DNA from: Mycobacterium ostraviense
Lineage (GTDB): Bacteria > Actinomycetota > Actinomycetes > Mycobacteriales > Mycobacteriaceae
Length of the DNA stretch: 64,000 bases
NCBI RefSeq assembly: GCF_002705925.1
Contig: NZ_NKRE01000001.1
Coordinates: forward strand, 2,745,282 to 2,809,281
Direction: 5' to 3'
Below, one piece after another: positions 1 through 10,083 of this stretch; within the stretch, counting starts at the first letter, position 1, and the number at the start of each line of letters is the position of its first letter. The notes below the pieces were generated by a model, which was given only the letters and a program-made list of their open reading frames with translations, did no database searches and was not told where the DNA came from. The position numbers and the translations under genes were made by a program.

Positions 1-518
1 CGGTGCACCACGGCTATCACCTGGCGGGCGCCCATCGCCTTGGCGAGCTGGACGGCGGCCGTGCCCACCCCGCCTGCGGCACCGAGCACCAGCACCGTGT
101 TGCCCGGCCGCATCGCGGCACGGCGGGCCAGCGCGAAGTACATGGTGTTGTAGTTGACCAACAACGACACGGCTTCGGCGTCGTCGAGTTCGGCTGGACT
201 GCGCACCACGTTGGAAACCGGAACGGCCACCCGTTCGGCGTAGCAACCGAGCACCCCGAAGGCCGAGACCCGTTCTCCGGCACGAAAACCCGAGCCGGGC
301 GGCGCATAGCGCACGACGCCGGCGGTTTCCAGGCCGGGCACGAACGGCGGCGGCAACTTGAGTTGGTACTCGCCCTTGCTCAGTAGCAGGTCCGGAAAGC
401 AGACGCCGGCAGCGCGGACGTCGATGACGACCTTGTCGCCGTCATCGGCAATGTCGTCGATATCGGTATAGACTATGCCGGACGGGCCGGAAAGCTCTTG
501 TACGACACAGGCTTTCAT
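1..518 (-). CDS. zinc-independent quinone oxidoreductase (MDR family), 3' end outside window
   Basis: This is the N-terminal 172 residues of an NADPH:quinone-oxidoreductase-like member of the medium-chain dehydrogenase family; the C-terminus lies beyond the left edge. The start MKACVVQEL is followed by the GroES-like domain, with AAGVCFPDLL at about residues 36-45 where zinc enzymes have GxxxxD. The Rossmann loop VLGAAGGVGTAAVQLAKA sits near the cut, the usual Ala-rich form of quinone reductases that lack catalytic zinc. The start lies 5 bp after the stop of the SDR gene, so it should be the last gene of an ALDH-SDR-QOR operon. By position it corresponds to Rv0149 of M. tuberculosis. The physiological substrate cannot be read from sequence. 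Confidence 0.88.
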   Translation of the reverse strand, partial: MKACVVQELSGPSGIVYTDIDDIADDGDKVVIDVRAAGVCFPDLLLSKGEYQLKLPPPFVPGLETAGVVRYAPPGSGFRAGERVSAFGVLGCYAERVAVPVSNVVRSPAELDDAEAVSLLVNYNTMYFALARRAAMRPGNTVLVLGAAGGVGTAAVQLAKAMGARQVIAVVH

Positions 519-523
519 GCAAG

Positions 524-1384
524 CTACAGCTTGAATCCGGCTTTTTGCGCGCCGGACAGGTCGGTGATCTCGGCCCAGTGTGCCGCCACATCCTGTACCG
601 AAGGCGGGGTGTCGAAGTTGACTCCGGCGTTCTGGAACAACGCGGCCCGCTGCACCTTGCCGCCACCGACGATGAACACCGACGCGTTGTCCGCGCATTC
701 CTCGGTGCACAGGTAGGCCACCACCGGCGCGACGAAGTCCGGCGTGAGCTTCTCGAACACCTCGGGCGGCAGGATGTCCTTGGTCATCCGGGTGGCCGCG
801 ATCGGGGCGACCGCGTTGGCGTGAATGTTGTACTTGGCGCCCTCCAGCGCCAGCGTGTTGATCATGCCGACCAGACCGAGCTTGGCCGCGCCGTAGTTGG
901 TCTGGCCGAAGTTGCCGAACAGCCCGCTGGTGGAGGTGGCGACGACGACCCGGCCGTAACTCTGCTCGCGAAAGTGTGGCCAGGCCGCGCGGATCACGTT
1001 GTAGCCGCCATAGAGGTGCACCTTGAGCACGGCGTCCCAGTTCTCGAACGACATCTTATGGAAGGTGCCGTCGCGCAGGATCCCGGCATTGCTGACCACG
1101 CCGTGCACCGCCCCGAACTCGTCAAGCGCGGTCTTGATGATGTTGGCCGCCCCCTCGGGCTCGGCAACGCTGTCGTAGTTGGCCACCGCGCGACCGCCGG
1201 CGTCCTTGATCTCGGCGACAACCTGGTCGGCCATGTTGTGGCCGGCGCCGGTGCCGTCTCGGGCTCCACCGAGGTCGTTGACGACGACGCTGGCCCCTTC
1301 CTTGGCAAGGGTCAGGGCGTATTCACGGCCCAGCCCCCCACCGGCTCCGGTAACGACGACGACGCGATCCTGCACTCCGGGCAT
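524..1384 (-). CDS. short-chain dehydrogenase/reductase (Rv0148-like)
   Basis: A 286-residue classical SDR that interconverts an alcohol and a ketone with NAD(P)(H). The nucleotide loop TGAGGGLG is at residues 12-19, SNAG follows the fourth strand, and the catalytic Tyr and Lys are in YGAAK near residue 165 with the Ser in the preceding TSTSG. The DLGGARDGTG insertion after the second strand and the closing SGAQKAGFKL resemble the dehydrogenase part of peroxisomal multifunctional enzyme 2, so a 3-hydroxyacyl-CoA role is possible but inferred. Length and position match Rv0148. The ATG is preceded by an AGAGAGG stretch. It lies 81 bp after the aldehyde dehydrogenase and 5 bp before the quinone oxidoreductase. 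Confidence 0.92.
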   Translation of the reverse strand: MPGVQDRVVVVTGAGGGLGREYALTLAKEGASVVVNDLGGARDGTGAGHNMADQVVAEIKDAGGRAVANYDSVAEPEGAANIIKTALDEFGAVHGVVSNAGILRDGTFHKMSFENWDAVLKVHLYGGYNVIRAAWPHFREQSYGRVVVATSTSGLFGNFGQTNYGAAKLGLVGMINTLALEGAKYNIHANAVAPIAATRMTKDILPPEVFEKLTPDFVAPVVAYLCTEECADNASVFIVGGGKVQRAALFQNAGVNFDTPPSVQDVAAHWAEITDLSGAQKAGFKL

Positions 1385-1465
1385 CAGGTTCCTCTCTGAA
1401 CGTGCGTTGACATGGTCAGGGTCGGCCCCGGCGGCTAACCGGGTCGCGCGGGCGTCTGCGTCAGG

Positions 1466-2965
1466 CTAGAACAGCTTGCGCGCCAGCTTGAAGGCCCGCT
1501 CGGTGTAGGGCGGGTAGATGATCTTCGAGAAGTCGGGGCGGGTCGGCTTGGTCAGCACCGACTTGCGGTGGCTGAACTCGTCGAAGCCCCATTTGCCGTG
1601 GTAGGCGCCCATGCCGGAGGCGCCCACGCCGCCGAACGGCAGCTTGGCCGTCGACACCTGGAAGGCCAGGTGGTTGACCAGCATGCCGCCGGCCGGCACC
1701 TCCTTGATCACCCGCTCGCGGGTTTCGCGTGACTTGGTGAACAGGTATGCCGACAACGGCTTGGGCCGCGAGTTGACGAACTTGATCGCCTCGTCCAGGG
1801 ACTTGACGGTGAGCACCGGCAGGATCGGCCCGAAGATCTCGTTGGACATCAGCGGTCCGGCCGGATCGGGGTCGACGACGACGGTCGGCTGGATGCGCAG
1901 ACTCGACACGTCACACTTACCACCCACGGCGATCTTGGCCTTCCCGTCGGCTTTGGCTTCGGTTTCCACGGCGGAGACGTAGCTGCTCAACCGGTCGAAC
2001 TGGCGCTGGTTGACGATGCGCAATCCGGCCGGGTCGTCCTGGGAGCGGAACCTGCTGATGGCGGCGCCGATCTTGGTGACGAGCTCGTCGCGGATGGTCG
2101 CGTCGGCTAGCACGTAGTCGGGAGCGACGCAGGTCTGGCCGCCGTTGAGCAGCTTGATCCAGGCGATCCGCTTGGCGGCCACATCGATGTCGGCGTCGGC
2201 CGCGACGATCACCGGGCTCTTGCCGCCGAGTTCGAGCGTGACCGGGGTCAGATGCGGCGCCGCGCCCTCGTAGACCTTGCGGCCGATCTCAGTGCCGCCG
2301 GTGAACATCACCCGGTCCAGTCCCTGCGCAATCAGTGCCTGACTTACCGTGCCGTCACCTTCGACCACGGCAATCGCGTCGCGGTCGAGGTAGCGGGGCA
2401 CCAGCTCGGCGATCAGTCGTGACGACGCCGCGGCGATTTCCGAGGGTTTGAGGATCACCGTGTTTCCGGCGGCGATCGCACCGACCGCCGGGCCCAGCGT
2501 CAGATAAAACGGGTAATTCCAGGCGCCGATGATCAGCACGGTGCCATAGGGTTCGTACTCCACCCAGCCGCGGCCGGGCAGCTGCGGCGCCTCGAGGAGC
2601 AGGTACTTGCGGCGCATCCACCGGCGGACTTTCTTGGCCGCGTACTTCGCTTCGGCGATGGTGACCGCGATATCGGCGATATACGCCTCGACCGGGTTGC
2701 GGTCCAGATCCTCGGCGAGGGCCTTGGTGATCGCGTCCTCGTTCTCCTCCATCAGCCGCTGCAATTGCAATAACTGGTTCCTGCGCCACTCGACACTGCG
2801 AGTGCGTCCGGTCGCGAACGTCTTACGCAGCCGCGCCACGGTTTCTGCGACTGTTTCGGCGACATCGGTCGACTTCGGTGCGTCGGACGTGGTGGCGGCT
2901 CCAGCGGCTGCGGGTTGGGCCGTCTCGAGTTCCTGAGCTTTCGGTGCAACCGATTCGGTGGTCAT
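1466..2965 (-). CDS. aldehyde dehydrogenase, class 3-like (Rv0147-like)
   Basis: A 499-residue NAD(P)-dependent aldehyde dehydrogenase oxidising aldehydes to carboxylates. The first 40 residues are an Ala/Thr-rich extension of low complexity. The fold then shows the cofactor-binding WNYPF segment, VTLELGGKSP with the general-base Glu, and GGQTC with the catalytic Cys. The short C-terminus ending ARKLF resembles membrane-associated class 3 (ALDH3-type) enzymes that act on fatty aldehydes. It heads a minus-strand run with the SDR and quinone oxidoreductase, so the three may handle a lipid-derived aldehyde or ketone. Upstream, between this gene and the MFS gene, is a short tandem repeat. Position matches Rv0147. 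Confidence 0.93.
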   Translation of the reverse strand: MTTESVAPKAQELETAQPAAAGAATTSDAPKSTDVAETVAETVARLRKTFATGRTRSVEWRRNQLLQLQRLMEENEDAITKALAEDLDRNPVEAYIADIAVTIAEAKYAAKKVRRWMRRKYLLLEAPQLPGRGWVEYEPYGTVLIIGAWNYPFYLTLGPAVGAIAAGNTVILKPSEIAAASSRLIAELVPRYLDRDAIAVVEGDGTVSQALIAQGLDRVMFTGGTEIGRKVYEGAAPHLTPVTLELGGKSPVIVAADADIDVAAKRIAWIKLLNGGQTCVAPDYVLADATIRDELVTKIGAAISRFRSQDDPAGLRIVNQRQFDRLSSYVSAVETEAKADGKAKIAVGGKCDVSSLRIQPTVVVDPDPAGPLMSNEIFGPILPVLTVKSLDEAIKFVNSRPKPLSAYLFTKSRETRERVIKEVPAGGMLVNHLAFQVSTAKLPFGGVGASGMGAYHGKWGFDEFSHRKSVLTKPTRPDFSKIIYPPYTERAFKLARKLF

Positions 2966-2985
2966 CGTTGTCCCTTCCTATCGGG

Positions 2986-3018
2986 GTCCTGTCCGGGTCC
3001 TGTCCGGGTCCTATCCGG
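2986..3018. repeat. 11-bp tandem repeat, three copies, upstream of the aldehyde dehydrogenase
   Basis: The unit GTCCTGTCCGG occurs twice exactly (2986-2996, 2997-3007) and once with one change (3008-3018), then decays into TCCGG-containing variants up to about 3040. It lies 21 bp upstream of the aldehyde dehydrogenase start, in the 202-bp gap before the MFS gene, so it would fall in the 5' leader or promoter. Function unknown. Confidence 0.75.
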
Positions 3019-3167
3019 TTCCGAATCCGGGTCTTTCCGGGCTTCACGGGAAGTTACCCGGAGTGCTTCGGAGTGCTCTGCCACATCATGTGGTCGCACA
3101 TCGGTGATATTGGCGATCCTAGTCATGCGGTTACGACAGGAATAGGAAAGATCCGGCCCGATCTGCA

Positions 3168-4472
3168 CTACCCGGGCGCGGCGGGTGACACTCTGCCACC
3201 AGTCGGAGGTCGTTCGGCACGGAACAGTGGTATCGCGACCGCCCCGGCGAGCAGCGACAGAGCCGCAAACCAGGCGAAGGCGCCGGAAAAGCCCAGTGGC
3301 AGCAGGATGGCCTGGAAGACGAGGCTGCCAATCCCCATACCAACCCACAGGACGCAGGAGTTGAGCCCGATCGCCTGCCCCCGCTGCCCGGGAAGGTCGG
3401 TGACGATGACCACCAGGGCCGGTTGGGTCATGTCGTACCCCAGCGACAGCGAGACGACGGCGGCTTGGAGGAATACCAACGACGGCTCACTGGCGAACAC
3501 CGCGGCACAAGCGGCGGTCAGGGCCAGCCCGAGCGGGATGACGCGCGCCCGCCCATAGCGATCGGCCAGCCGGCCGATGGCGGGGCTGAGCACCAGGCCC
3601 GGGATGCCGTAGCCGAGCAGCACCAGCCCGATCTGCTCCTCGTCGAGCTGAACGTGGTCATGCAGATAGACCCCAAGCCAGGTGTAGACCCCGGCGTGCA
3701 ACACCGCGTTGACCAGCACGTAGCCGTAGGTCCGGCGACCGCGGGAGGTGCTCAGCAGCGCCGCGAATCCGGCCGCGACCTGGCGGACCGACGACGGGCG
3801 CAGAGCCGCGGCGGTGTCGGGAACCAACCACAGCCCCAGCACCAGCAGCACCAGCCCGCCCATGGCCACCACACCGAACAACCCCTGCCAGCCGACCAGC
3901 GGTTCACCCAGCGCGCCCCCGGCCGCGCCGAAGGCCATCCCACCGGCCGCTCCGCCGAAGACCCATCCCAGCACCCGGCCGCGGCGCCGGTACGGCACCA
4001 GGTCACCGATCAATGCCACACTGATCGGCACCACGCCGCCGGCGGCAACCCCGGTCACGAATCGAAGCGCGATGAATTCCCCGACATTGGTTGCCAGCGG
4101 GGTGGCTGCGGTCAGGACCACGAAGGCGCACAGCGACATGAGGATGACGCGGCGGCGTCCCCACCGATCCGATACCGTGCCCCACACCAGGACCGTCCAC
4201 CCGTAGGGCACCAAGAACGCCGGCACCCCGAGTCCGACCATGCCCGCGGTGCTGCCGAAGTCGCCCGCCAGCGCCGGCAGGATCGGGGCAACCATGAAGA
4301 TCTGCGCGAAAAGCAGGAACGCCGTCGAGGTCAGCAGCGCCAGCGTCAGCGCGAACGAGTTGGCGTCAGTGTCCGGGGCGACCCTGCCCCCCGATACGTC
4401 GCCGCGGCCGACATGGCCCGGCGTGCCGGGCAGCAGACCGTGACCATCGGCGCTGCGGGTCGACACGGCCAC
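3168..4472 (-). CDS. MFS drug-efflux-type transporter
   Basis: A 434-residue integral membrane protein with about twelve hydrophobic segments from residue 38 onward. The MFS signature loop between helices 2 and 3 reads GTVSDRWGRRRVI, the motif-A pattern of drug:proton antiporters, and PYRRRGRVLG fits the proton-antiporter motif further on. The hydrophilic first 37 residues may mean that the true start is internal. The final residues ERPPTGGRVSPAAPG are cytoplasmic. I know no equivalent between Rv0146 and Rv0147 in M. tuberculosis, so this looks like an insertion into an otherwise conserved block. Substrate unknown; chloramphenicol or other amphiphile export is typical of the subfamily but unproven here. 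Confidence 0.9.
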   Translation of the reverse strand: MAVSTRSADGHGLLPGTPGHVGRGDVSGGRVAPDTDANSFALTLALLTSTAFLLFAQIFMVAPILPALAGDFGSTAGMVGLGVPAFLVPYGWTVLVWGTVSDRWGRRRVILMSLCAFVVLTAATPLATNVGEFIALRFVTGVAAGGVVPISVALIGDLVPYRRRGRVLGWVFGGAAGGMAFGAAGGALGEPLVGWQGLFGVVAMGGLVLLVLGLWLVPDTAAALRPSSVRQVAAGFAALLSTSRGRRTYGYVLVNAVLHAGVYTWLGVYLHDHVQLDEEQIGLVLLGYGIPGLVLSPAIGRLADRYGRARVIPLGLALTAACAAVFASEPSLVFLQAAVVSLSLGYDMTQPALVVIVTDLPGQRGQAIGLNSCVLWVGMGIGSLVFQAILLPLGFSGAFAWFAALSLLAGAVAIPLFRAERPPTGGRVSPAAPG

Positions 4473-4786
4473 AACCCCGGGTTTTGGCGGTTAGTCCGCG
4501 CCGGCCTGATGGGGTGGGTCACCCACCGCTAGGGCCGATAACGCCGATAAGCAGAAGCTCCTGGTAGTTGCCGATACGAGGGCTACCGTGCTGACCGCGG
4601 CGTCGAGGTCCATGCAACCACTTCCTTACCGGGTGACCGGACGGAGCCTCAGACTAACCCAGCCGCCGCCGGCCGGCCGTGGCTTTGAAAGCTTTGCTGC
4701 AGCGAATCCGAGCGCGGCCTTGGCTTTGGATGCCTTGCCGCGTGGGTTTGGCCGCTGCCACGAATCGGTTGGCGAACGGCCCGTCG
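4473..4786. other. 314-bp gap, no gene recognised
   Basis: Short overlapping frames exist on both strands, but none has family-like composition, a good ribosome binding site or a recognisable motif. It separates the MFS gene from the 3' end of the methyltransferase and may contain the MFS promoter. Confidence 0.5.
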
Positions 4787-5938
<1,152 letters not shown>

Positions 5939-5948
5939 CTACTGGCGG

Positions 5949-6587
5949 TCAGGCCTGCGACGTCCAGAGCGTGCCGGCCATCAAATGCCGCAGCGCCGCG
6001 ATGATGTCCGCCATCTCCCGATAGCTGCCGACGAAGCCGGCATAGAACCCGACCCCGCACAAGACGAGCAGCAGCGCCTCGGCCAAGGGAGCGGCCCGGG
6101 TATCGGCGGTCAGTTCGCCGCGCTCAACGGCATCGTGGACCGCCCAGATCAGGAATTTCCGGGAGCCGGCGACCGGGTCGTTTTCGGATCGCCCCAATTC
6201 CGGATGCCGCTGCGACTCGAGCACGGCGGTGGCCAAGAACGCAGCAGTGGCAGGATTTTTCTCGTCTGCCTCCATCGCCACGGTGATGAACGCGGCCAGC
6301 CGCCGCAGCAGCGTCGGCTCGCGCCGTGCCCGCTCGATACCGGCGGTGACGACCAGCTCGTTGGTTTGGTCCACCACTTCCCGGTACAGCACCCGCTTGC
6401 TGGCGAAGTAATGGTTGATGGCCGGCCGGGTCAGGTCGGCGCGGACGGCGATCGCCTGGAAGGTCGCGCCGTCATAACCACGTTCACTGAACACCTCCCG
6501 GGCGGCGCTGACGATGCGCCGTCGCGTCTCGTCCGATTTTGCGGCAGGCGGACGTCCGGGGCCGCGACGTGCGGCGGTGGGCGGCAT
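5949..6587 (-). CDS. TetR/AcrR-family regulator
   Basis: A 212-residue transcriptional repressor type protein. An Arg-rich N-terminus (GPGRPPAAKSDETRRRI) leads into the TetR helix-turn-helix, with the recognition region YDGATFQAIAVRADLTRPAINHYFASKRVLY at about residues 39-69. The remaining all-helical part is the ligand-binding/dimerisation domain. It starts 2 bp after the pirin stop, so the two are co-transcribed. The 24-bp palindrome upstream of pirin is a good candidate for its operator. Position is that of Rv0144, which is longer, so orthology is uncertain. Inducer unknown. Confidence 0.9.
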   Translation of the reverse strand: MPPTAARRGPGRPPAAKSDETRRRIVSAAREVFSERGYDGATFQAIAVRADLTRPAINHYFASKRVLYREVVDQTNELVVTAGIERARREPTLLRRLAAFITVAMEADEKNPATAAFLATAVLESQRHPELGRSENDPVAGSRKFLIWAVHDAVERGELTADTRAAPLAEALLLVLCGVGFYAGFVGSYREMADIIAALRHLMAGTLWTSQA

Positions 6588-6589
6588 GC

Positions 6590-7573
6590 CTAGAGTGTGC
6601 CACCGCCACGGTGCGGCATCAGCGCGTTCGGCGGGATGCTACGAAACTTGCCGGCCTGGTAGTCCTCGAGCGCCTCGATCACTTCGGCCCGGGTGTTCAT
6701 CACGAACGGCCCGTAGTGGAATACCGGCTCACGGATGGGTCGCCCGCCCAGCAGCAGCACGTCAAGAGCCGTTGTCCGGTGGGTGTCCGGCGCCGGGCCG
6801 GCGGTCGCGGTGATCCGGTCACCGGGGCCCATCACCGCCAACTGACCCCGGTGGATCGGGTGTTCGGCCGCGCCGACCGAGCCGCGCCCGGACAGCACAT
6901 AGACCAGCGAATTGAAATCCCGTTGCCAACCGATGTTCAGCCGCGCGCCGGGTGCGATCGTGGCGTGCGCCAGCGTGATCGGCGTGTGGGTGATCCCGGG
7001 TCCACGGTGGCCGTCGATCTCCCCGGCGATGATGCGGACCAGGGCTCCGCCGTCGCCCGAGGCGATCAGCGTGACGTCGCCGCCCTCGATGGCCTGGTAG
7101 CGAGGCTGAGCGAACTTGTCCTTCTTCGGCAAGTTCACCCACAACTGGACGCCGTGGAAGATTCCGCCGCGCTTCACGGTGTCGATGGGCGGGGTCTCGA
7201 TATGCAAGATGCCCGATCCCGCCGTCATCCACTGCGTTGCGCCGTCGGTGATCAGGCCGCCGCCTCCATAGGAATCCTGGTGCGCGAGCTTTCCGTCGAT
7301 TATGTAGGTGACGGTTTCGAAGCCCCGGTGCGGATGCCAGTCGGTGCCCCGGGGCTCGCCCGGATGGTAGTCCACCTCACCGATTTGGTCCATATGCACG
7401 AACGGGTCCAGCGCGGCGGTGCCGATTCCGGCGAACGCCCGGACAACGGGAAACCCCTCGCCCTCGTAACCTCGCGGGCCGGACGTGATGGAGCGAACCG
7501 GCCGCTCGGTAGCGCCGGCATCGGGTGCGGCCACCCGCGGCAGGGTCAACGTATCGGCGGTTACAGCAGGCAT
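6590..7573 (-). CDS. pirin family protein
   Basis: A 327-residue bicupin protein. The N-terminal cupin carries the pirin metal ligands: HMD, then HPHRGFET at about residues 85-92, and a later HIE. Pirins bind a single Fe in this pocket; bacterial members act as quercetinase-like dioxygenases or as metabolic regulators, so activity remains open. The start has a very strong ribosome site (AGGAGG, 7 nt before the ATG). It is followed after 2 bp by the TetR gene. It sits between the Rv0144- and Rv0143c-like genes, where M. tuberculosis has none that I know of. Confidence 0.93.
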   Translation of the reverse strand: MPAVTADTLTLPRVAAPDAGATERPVRSITSGPRGYEGEGFPVVRAFAGIGTAALDPFVHMDQIGEVDYHPGEPRGTDWHPHRGFETVTYIIDGKLAHQDSYGGGGLITDGATQWMTAGSGILHIETPPIDTVKRGGIFHGVQLWVNLPKKDKFAQPRYQAIEGGDVTLIASGDGGALVRIIAGEIDGHRGPGITHTPITLAHATIAPGARLNIGWQRDFNSLVYVLSGRGSVGAAEHPIHRGQLAVMGPGDRITATAGPAPDTHRTTALDVLLLGGRPIREPVFHYGPFVMNTRAEVIEALEDYQAGKFRSIPPNALMPHRGGGTL

Positions 7574-7613
7574 TTCTACCTCCTCATCGGGAGCTCATCG
7601 AGAACTACGAGGT

Positions 7614-7637
7614 ATAACCGGACCAGGGTCCAGTTAT
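7614..7637. promoter_or_regulatory. 24-bp palindrome, candidate TetR operator between pirin and CLC genes
   Basis: ATAACCGGACC (7614-7624), a 2-bp centre, and GGTCCAGTTAT (7627-7637) are inverted with 10 of 11 positions matching. The element lies 41 bp upstream of the pirin start. The minus-strand sequence TATACC directly next to it could be the -10 of the pirin-TetR operon, so binding there would block transcription. Divergent CLC would share the control region. Confidence 0.55.
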
Positions 7638-7681
7638 TTCCGGTTGTCATAGGATGACCTGATGCTTGCGAGGCTCGCGCG

Positions 7682-9130
7682 GTGAACGACCCGACACCGG
7701 ACGACCCGGAACCCCGAGAGGCGCCGCCCGCCGCCGCCGGCGGGCGATTCGGCGCATCGATCAGAAGTGCCGGCTATTTACGCAAGTGGTTGTTGCTGGG
7801 CATCACGATCGGCGTCATCGCGGGCCTGGGCGCGGTGGTGTTCTATCTGGCGCTGAAGTACACCGGCGAGTTCCTGCTCGGCTATCTCGCCGACTACCAC
7901 ATTCCGACTCCGCTGGGCGAGGGCGATAGCCGCGGGTCCAGCGGTTTCGCCCGCCCATGGGCCATTCCGCTGGTGACGACGGGCGGGGCGCTGCTCTCGG
8001 CCTTCATCGTGGCCAGGTTCGCACCGGAAGCCACCGGTCACGGCACCGACGAGGCCATCGAGGCGGTCCACACGGATCCGCGGGCCATCCGCGGACGGGC
8101 GGTGCTGGTGAAGATGGTGGCCAGCGCGCTAACCATCGGATCGGGGGGGTCCGGCGGGCGGGAGGGTCCGACGGCGCAGATCTCGGCCGGTTTCTGCTCG
8201 TTGCTGACGCGGCGGCTGGGCCTGTCCGACGAGGATGGCCGGATCGCGGTGGCGCTGGGTATCGGCGCGGGTATCGGCGCGATCTTCGCCGCCCCGCTGG
8301 GCGGAGCGGTGCTGGCGGCGTCGATCACCTACCGCGACGATTTCGACTATCGCAGCCTGCTGCCCGGCTTCATCACCTCCGGGACGGCGTATGCGGTGCT
8401 CGGTGCCTTCCTGGGGTTCGACCCGCTGTTCGGCTACATCGACGCCGAGTACCGCTTCGAGCGGGCCTGGCCGCTGTTGTGGTTCGTCGTGATCGGGCTG
8501 ATCGCCGCGGCCGTCGGCTACCTGTACGCCCGCATCTTCCACGCCTCCGTGGCGCTCACCCGCCGGCTTCCCGGCGGGCCGGTGATCAAGCCGGCCGTCG
8601 GCGGATTGTTGGTCGGGTTGCTGGGGCTGCTGATCCCGCAAATCCTGAGCAGCGGCTACGGCTGGGCGCAGCTGGCCGCGGACCCCGGATCGCTGATGAG
8701 CATCCCGTTGTGGATCATCGTCGTCCTGCCGATCGCCAAGATCATCGCCACCTCGCTGTCGATCGGCACCGGCGGTTCGGGCGGGCTGTTCGGGCCCGGC
8801 ATTGTCATCGGCGCGTTCGTCGGCGCCGCGATCTGGCGGCTGGGAGAGCTCTCCGGGATACCGGGAGTCCCCGACGCACCGGGAATCTTCGTCGTCGTCG
8901 GCATGATGGCGTGTTTCGGCAGCGTGGCACGGGCGCCGCTGGCGATCATGATCATGGTCGCGGAGATGACCGGCTCGTTCTCGGTGGTGCCCGGCGCGAT
9001 CCTGGCCGTCGGGATCGCCGCATTGCTGATGTCGCGCACCAACGTCACTATCTACGAAGCGCAGCGGTTGAACCGCGAAGCCGCCGAGGCCGAACGAGCC
9101 GCACGCGCGGCGAAGGCTCGCGGGGACTGA
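7682..9130 (+). CDS. CLC-type chloride channel/antiporter (Rv0143c-like)
   Basis: A 482-residue polytopic membrane protein of the CLC family, starting with GTG. Family motifs are visible: GSGGSGGREGPTAQ at about residues 155-168, where the Glu of REGP is the gating/proton Glu of CLC exchangers, and a second GTGGSGGLFGPG loop at about residues 360-371. The first anion-site motif, GSGIP in ClcA, appears here as GHGTDEAIEA, so the selectivity Ser/Pro are not conserved. That is common in this actinobacterial subgroup and leaves the transported anion open. The C-terminus is a charged Ala-rich helix without CBS domains. Length and position fit Rv0143c. Confidence 0.93.
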   Translation: MNDPTPDDPEPREAPPAAAGGRFGASIRSAGYLRKWLLLGITIGVIAGLGAVVFYLALKYTGEFLLGYLADYHIPTPLGEGDSRGSSGFARPWAIPLVTTGGALLSAFIVARFAPEATGHGTDEAIEAVHTDPRAIRGRAVLVKMVASALTIGSGGSGGREGPTAQISAGFCSLLTRRLGLSDEDGRIAVALGIGAGIGAIFAAPLGGAVLAASITYRDDFDYRSLLPGFITSGTAYAVLGAFLGFDPLFGYIDAEYRFERAWPLLWFVVIGLIAAAVGYLYARIFHASVALTRRLPGGPVIKPAVGGLLVGLLGLLIPQILSSGYGWAQLAADPGSLMSIPLWIIVVLPIAKIIATSLSIGTGGSGGLFGPGIVIGAFVGAAIWRLGELSGIPGVPDAPGIFVVVGMMACFGSVARAPLAIMIMVAEMTGSFSVVPGAILAVGIAALLMSRTNVTIYEAQRLNREAAEAERAARAAKARGD

Positions 9131-9171
9131 CTGGGTCCCGGCCGTCTCACACCGGTCCTCGCCGCGGAGGC

Positions 9172-10083
9172 TTACCGCGAGTGGATCTGCTGCACCGGCA
9201 GTCGCGGCCCGCGGCGCGGCTCGTAGGCCAGTCCGCTGGCTTCGAGCAGCCGAACCACCCGATGCCGGTGCGGCCGCATCGGCTCCAGCACCTCGAGCAT
9301 GCCGGCGTCGTCGACCGGACGGCCCAGCAGGGTCCAGCCGATCATTTTCGGAATGTGGTAATCACCCACCGACACCGCGTCGGGGTCACCGAAGGCCCGC
9401 TGCGCCGTCTCGGCCGCGGTCCACACACCGACTCCCGGCAGCGACGTCAGCGCCTCGCGCGCCTGCGCTGCCGGCACCGCGGTCAAACGCTCCAGCGACG
9501 CCGCCCGCCGTGCGCAGCTCACGACCGTCCGGGCCCGCCCCGGGTCGACGTTGGCGCGGTGAAACTCCCACGACGGGATGTGCCGCCATGCGTCAGCCGA
9601 GGGCGGCACCCGCATGCCCTCGGGCGCCGGTCCGGGGGCGGGCGTGCCGTACTTGGTCACCAGCAAGCGCCACGACCGGAAGGCGTCGGCGCCGGGGACC
9701 CGCTGCTCGATGACCGCCGGGATCAACGCCTCCAGCACCTGCCCGGTGCGGCCCAGGCGCAGGTGCGGCAGCCGCCGGTGCGCGGCCGCGACCGTCGGCT
9801 CACTCGGCACGAAATCCGAGGCGTCGTCGTCGGCTCCCAGCAGCGCCGGCAGCAGCTCGAGGAACTGCTCGGCGCCGGGGCCCCAGGCCACGCAGTGAGC
9901 CGCGTCGGGCGCCACCCGGCTGATGCGCGCCGTGACCGGCCCGCTGGTCAGCAGGCTGGTGCGCCAGATCGTGCCGTCTCCGGGGACGCGAAAGCAGGGA
10001 TCGCCGCGGCCGCGACGCAATGGTGCCAGGGTGTGCCCGAAGCCGGCGGCCCCGGGGAATGTGACTGTGCGTGCGCTGATCAC
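9172..10083 (-). CDS. DNA-3-methyladenine glycosylase-like HhH-GPD protein (Rv0142-like)
   Basis: A 303-residue protein starting with GTG. The C-terminal half has the helix-hairpin-helix LTSLPGVGVWTAAE followed about 20 residues later by the catalytic-Asp segment AVSVGDYHIP, the arrangement of AlkA-type base-excision glycosylases that remove alkylated purines. The N-terminal part (IWRTSLLTSGP and onward) resembles the AlkA TBP-like domain but is divergent. No Cys cluster for an iron-sulfur centre is seen, unlike EndoIII. Convergent with the CLC gene, with 41 bp between the stops. Corresponds to Rv0142; substrate range is inferred from the family. Confidence 0.85.
   Translation of the reverse strand: MISARTVTFPGAAGFGHTLAPLRRGRGDPCFRVPGDGTIWRTSLLTSGPVTARISRVAPDAAHCVAWGPGAEQFLELLPALLGADDDASDFVPSEPTVAAAHRRLPHLRLGRTGQVLEALIPAVIEQRVPGADAFRSWRLLVTKYGTPAPGPAPEGMRVPPSADAWRHIPSWEFHRANVDPGRARTVVSCARRAASLERLTAVPAAQAREALTSLPGVGVWTAAETAQRAFGDPDAVSVGDYHIPKMIGWTLLGRPVDDAGMLEVLEPMRPHRHRVVRLLEASGLAYEPRRGPRLPVQQIHSR

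Noticed and set aside
4473..4786. Small proteins on either strand in the gap next to the MFS gene
   Set aside because: No ribosome site, no family-like composition and overlap with the methyltransferase end.
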